Part shown: positions 61,432 through 64,000 of the stretch, in pieces | Position numbering within the stretch: the stretch's first letter is position 1 | How the letters are laid out: each line of letters begins with the position of its first letter | Assembly (NCBI RefSeq): GCF_008642355.1 | Contig: NZ_CP029193.1 | Location: forward strand, 124,001 to 188,000 | Reading direction: 5' to 3' | DNA from: Streptomyces venezuelae | GTDB taxonomy: Bacteria; Actinomycetota; Actinomycetes; Streptomycetales; Streptomycetaceae | DNA: 64,000 nucleotides | Notes under the pieces: model-generated | Seen by the model: only the letters and a program-made list of their open reading frames with translations | What the model was told of the DNA's origin: nothing | The model's database searches: none | Translations under genes and position numbers: made by a program

Positions 61432-62691
61432 ATGTCAGCACGGAGCTCTCTGGCAGGCACGGCCGCGTTGGCCGTTTCGGCCGCGGTGACGGCGGGGTTG
61501 CTCGTGGCGCCCGACCCCGCTCACGCCCGGCCGCACGGGTCGGACGGCGGCCGGCACGCTCCGGCCCAGCGGGCCATGGACGCAGCCGTCGAGGACGGCG
61601 TCCCCGGCGTGACAGGCCAGGCGAGGGACGCGTACGGCACCTGGAACGGCACCTCGGGCGTCGGCGACCTGACAACCGGGAGACCACGCGGCTCCCGGGA
61701 CCACTACCGCGTCGGCAGCGTCACCAAGACCTTCGTCGCGACGGTCCTCCTGCAACTCGTGGGCGAGAGGAAGCTGGACCTGGAGGACACCGTGGACCGC
61801 TGGCTGCCGGGTCTGGTGCGGGGCAACGGCCACGACGGCAGACGCGTCACCGTCCGCCAGCTCCTCAACCACACCAGCGGCATCTACGACTACTACGCGG
61901 ACGACGACTTCGCGGCCTCCTTCCGGCTGCGCGACGGCTTCTTCGAGCACCGCTACGACACCTGGCGCCCCGAGCAGCTGGTGGCGGTCGCCATGCGGCA
62001 CGAGCCGACTTCCGCAACCCCGGGCAGGACCTGGCACTACTCCGACACGAACTACATCCTCGCCGGGATGATCCTGGAGAAGATCACCGGCCATTCGTAC
62101 GCCCATGAGGTCCGCAAGCGCATCATCGAGCCGCTGAAGCTGCGCGAGACCTCGGTTCCCCGCACCGGGCCCGGCATGCCGCGACCCAGCAGCCGCGCGT
62201 ACTCGAAGCTGTCGGACGACAGCACGGGTCCGTCGTACGACGTCACGGAGTTCAACCCGTCCGCCGCCTGGACGAGCGGCGGCATGATCTCCGACTCGGC
62301 CGACCTGAACCGCTTCCACGCGGCCCTGCTGGGTGGCCGGCTGCTGCCCGAGCGGCAGCTCGCCGAGATGAAGACGACCGTCCCCATGAGCGAGGAGTTT
62401 CCGCAGGCCGCACGCTATGGACTCGGCATCGCCGAACGCAGGTTGAGCTGCGGCCGGACGGTCTGGGGCCATCACGGCGGCATCCTCGGTTCCACCACCG
62501 AGTCGGTGGCGACGGAGGACGGCCGCCACGCGCTCTCCTTCAACTTCAACGGCGACTGGACGGGCGACAGTCACGCGGTGATCGAGGCGGAGTTCTGCGG
62601 ACCGGGAACGGGGAGGACCGGCGGTCAGAGCCGGCTCAGCGCCGTCTCCCGCTCGACGCGTGACAGCTTCGCGGGGTTGCGTACGGAGTAG
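61432..62691 (+). CDS. Secreted serine hydrolase, class C beta-lactamase/D-Ala-D-Ala carboxypeptidase family
   Basis: A 419-residue protein with a Sec signal (LAGTAALAVSAAVTAGLLV, cleavage near AHA). Active-site motifs: SxxK in VGSVTKTF, YxN in WHYSDTNYILAGMI, and HxG in VWGHHGGILGST. VRQLLNHTSGIYDYY is the usual segment between. Probably a DD-peptidase or esterase rather than a true beta-lactamase. Its 3' end overlaps the convergent sigma-factor gene by 67 bp. GGGACAG lies before the ATG. Confidence 0.9.
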   Translation: MSARSSLAGTAALAVSAAVTAGLLVAPDPAHARPHGSDGGRHAPAQRAMDAAVEDGVPGVTGQARDAYGTWNGTSGVGDLTTGRPRGSRDHYRVGSVTKTFVATVLLQLVGERKLDLEDTVDRWLPGLVRGNGHDGRRVTVRQLLNHTSGIYDYYADDDFAASFRLRDGFFEHRYDTWRPEQLVAVAMRHEPTSATPGRTWHYSDTNYILAGMILEKITGHSYAHEVRKRIIEPLKLRETSVPRTGPGMPRPSSRAYSKLSDDSTGPSYDVTEFNPSAAWTSGGMISDSADLNRFHAALLGGRLLPERQLAEMKTTVPMSEEFPQAARYGLGIAERRLSCGRTVWGHHGGILGSTTESVATEDGRHALSFNFNGDWTGDSHAVIEAEFCGPGTGRTGGQSRLSAVSRSTRDSFAGLRTE

Positions 62692-63587
62692 AGCCCGGTG
62701 ATGAGGCCGTCCTCGGTGCGGATCGCCACGACACCGTCGATGCCGCCTTCGCGCCGCAGCAGGAACCCGGGCCAGCCGTTGACCTGGACGGGTTCGGCGG
62801 TGACGCCGGTGTGGAACGCGACGAGGCCCGTGGTGAGCAGGCGGGCGACCTTGTCGGACCCCACCACCGGGTGCAGCGTGGCCCGTCGGGCTCCGCCGCC
62901 GTCGCCCAGGTAGACGACGTCCGGGGCGAGTATGTCGACCAGGCCCTGGAGGTCGCCCGAGTCGATCGCCCGCTGGAAGGCACGGAGCGCGGCCCGGCCG
63001 TCCGCCTGCGACACCAGGCCCCGCGACCGGCGTGCCGCGACATGGGCGCGCGCCCGGTGGGCGGTCTGACGGACCGCCGCGAGGCTCTTGCCGACGGCCT
63101 CGGCGATGTCGTCGTACTCCAGCTCGAACACCTCGCGCAGCAGGAACACCGCGCGTTCGGTCGGCGTGAGCGTCTCCATCACGAGCAGCATCGCCATCGA
63201 CACGCTGTCGGCCAGTTCGACGTCCTCGGCCACGTCGGGCGTGGTCAGCAGGGGTTCGGGGAGCCAGGGCCCGACGTAGGACTCCCTGCGACGGCCGAGC
63301 GTGCGCAGCCGGTCGAGTGCCTGCCGGGTGACGATCCGCACCAGGTAGGCCCGCCGGTCCCGCACCGAGGCGAGATCGACGCCCGCCCATCTCAGCCAGC
63401 TCTCCTGCAGGACGTCCTCGGCGTCGGCGGCCGAGCCGAGCATCTCGTAGGCGACGGTGAACAACAGGTTCCGGTGGACGACGAACGCCTCGGTGGCCGG
63501 GTCGAGATGCCCTGCACCCCCACTGTCCGTGCCGTCCGTGCCACTCATGCCAACCGTGCCGCTCTCCGCGTCGCCTTGCTCGCTCAT
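62625..63587 (-). CDS. ECF sigma factor, ECF41 (SigJ-like) group
   Basis: A 320-residue sigma factor. Region 2: AYEMLGSAADAEDVLQESWLRW; region 4: TPTERAVFLLREVFELEYDDIAEAVGKS. The linker has the ECF41 motif WLPEPL. A SnoaL-like C-terminal domain (about 205-320: FQRAIDSGDLQGLVDILAPDVVYLGDGGG) ends with the NPAKL motif that controls activity in this group. No anti-sigma gene is expected; the C-terminal domain does that work. An ECF41-type promoter lies 44 bp upstream, which suggests autoregulation. Confidence 0.92.
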   Translation of the reverse strand: MSEQGDAESGTVGMSGTDGTDSGGAGHLDPATEAFVVHRNLLFTVAYEMLGSAADAEDVLQESWLRWAGVDLASVRDRRAYLVRIVTRQALDRLRTLGRRRESYVGPWLPEPLLTTPDVAEDVELADSVSMAMLLVMETLTPTERAVFLLREVFELEYDDIAEAVGKSLAAVRQTAHRARAHVAARRSRGLVSQADGRAALRAFQRAIDSGDLQGLVDILAPDVVYLGDGGGARRATLHPVVGSDKVARLLTTGLVAFHTGVTAEPVQVNGWPGFLLRREGGIDGVVAIRTEDGLITGLYSVRNPAKLSRVERETALSRL

Positions 63588-63630
63588 GCTCGGCTCCCGC
63601 CCGTCCCTCTCGACTGTGTCACCCGCACAA

Positions 63631-63657
63631 GACGCCGGGGCCCGCCGTTCTGTGACA
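63631..63657 (-). promoter_or_regulatory. ECF41-type promoter facing the sigma gene
   Basis: On the minus strand -35 TGTCACA (63657-63651), 16-bp spacer, -10 CGTC (63634-63631). This equals the published ECF41 consensus as I remember it, and lies 44 bp before the sigma start. Confidence 0.7.
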
Positions 63658-63691
63658 TCCCGGCGCGATGACCCACGTCACACCACCGACC

Positions 63692-63718
63692 TGTCATGGC
63701 GACGGGGGCGCCGGCGTC
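63692..63718 (+). promoter_or_regulatory. ECF41-type promoter facing the MFS gene
   Basis: -35 TGTCATG (63692-63698), 16-bp spacer, -10 CGTC (63715-63718), 73 bp before the transporter ATG. One mismatch to TGTCACA. It suggests that the sigma factor controls the exporter. Confidence 0.6.
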
Positions 63719-63791
63719 TTGTGGGCATCAGGACGCCGTGCGGACGATCCGCGCGGCGCGCACGCCAGGAGTGACGAGTGAGGACGAAGTC

Positions 63792-64000
63792 ATGGCAACC
63801 ACGAAGCCGCGGGATCCCGCGGCTGATCCGCGCCGGTGGGCCGCGCTGTTCTTTATCGGCCTGGCCCAGCTGATGATCGTTCTGGACGGCACGGTCGTGA
63901 ACATCGCGCTGCCGACTCTCCAGCGGGACCTCGGGATCTCCGACGGTGACCGGCAGTGGGTCATCACCGGGTACACGCTGGCGTTCGGCAGTCTGCTGCT
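63792..64000 (+). CDS. DHA2-type MFS transporter, 5' part only
   Basis: The first 69 codons of a multidrug exporter cut by the window end. After MATTKPRDPAADPRRWAAL, helix 1 reads FFIGLAQLMIVLDGTVVNIALP (the DHA2 motif D1 with LDxTxVNxALP), followed by LQRDLGISDGDRQWVITGYTLAFGSLLL of helix 2. It is divergent from the ECF41 sigma gene and shares its promoter type. GAGGACGAAG precedes the ATG. Confidence 0.9.
   Translation, partial: MATTKPRDPAADPRRWAALFFIGLAQLMIVLDGTVVNIALPTLQRDLGISDGDRQWVITGYTLAFGSLL

Overview
The window is high-GC actinobacterial DNA, almost certainly Streptomyces. Signs are C/G-ending codons, many GTG starts, SARP and gamma-butyrolactone-receptor regulators, ECF sigma factors, an acyl-CoA carboxylase epsilon subunit and secreted Tat/Sec enzymes. 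No gene is named from a database search; all calls come from motifs and length.

Left part (1 to about 31.4 kb): a polyketide biosynthetic gene cluster read almost entirely on the minus strand. In transcription order its core is a type III polyketide synthase of the RppA/1,3,6,8-tetrahydroxynaphthalene (THN) synthase type, a cupin, a DegT-type aminotransferase, a SAM methyltransferase, a WrbA-like quinone oxidoreductase and an AMP-forming ligase. This matches my memory of the furaquinocin logic (THN to flaviolin to 8-amino-flaviolin to methylated amino-naphthoquinone, followed by AMP-dependent diazotisation). It is followed by a complete S-adenosylmethionine regeneration set (metK, adenosine kinase, metH, metF, ahcY), a lone TetR ligand-binding domain and a DHA2 exporter. 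Upstream lie a didomain aromatase/cyclase of the type normally found with type II PKSs, two SARP activators, and acyl-CoA carboxylase beta and epsilon subunits for malonyl-CoA supply. No prenyltransferase, KS-alpha/KS-beta pair or nitrite-forming enzyme is visible; they may lie left of position 1, or the product may be new.

Middle part (26 to 36 kb): three TetR proteins of the gamma-butyrolactone receptor/pseudo-receptor family, two matching ARE-like operators and a perfect 10-6-10 palindrome form the probable control circuit. The intergenic DNA of the whole cluster is full of tandem repeats, and one array between the AMP ligase and metK carries hairpins with compensatory changes. From about 31.4 to 35.9 kb the plus strand is strongly C/A-biased whatever the coding direction; one TetR gene there uses only G- or T-ending codons.

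Right part (36 to 64 kb): ordinary but partly decaying chromosome-arm genes. They include a HIT gene broken by an 8-bp duplication, an HPP membrane protein, a half-length alanyl-tRNA synthetase homologue behind a leaderless Ala/Thr-rich micro-ORF, a DJ-1/PfpI protein, a YciO/Sua5 protein and a TolB-amidohydrolase fusion. An Imm49 protein, several secreted hydrolases (PAF-acetylhydrolase-like, GH16, transglycosylase, cutinase/PET-hydrolase-like, beta-lactamase-like) and an LCP enzyme follow. This part also holds an ECF sigma factor fused through the membrane to a CAP/SCP domain, a large LuxR regulator, an isolated gyrB, and an ECF41 sigma gene divergent from a second DHA2 exporter with matching ECF41-type promoters facing both.
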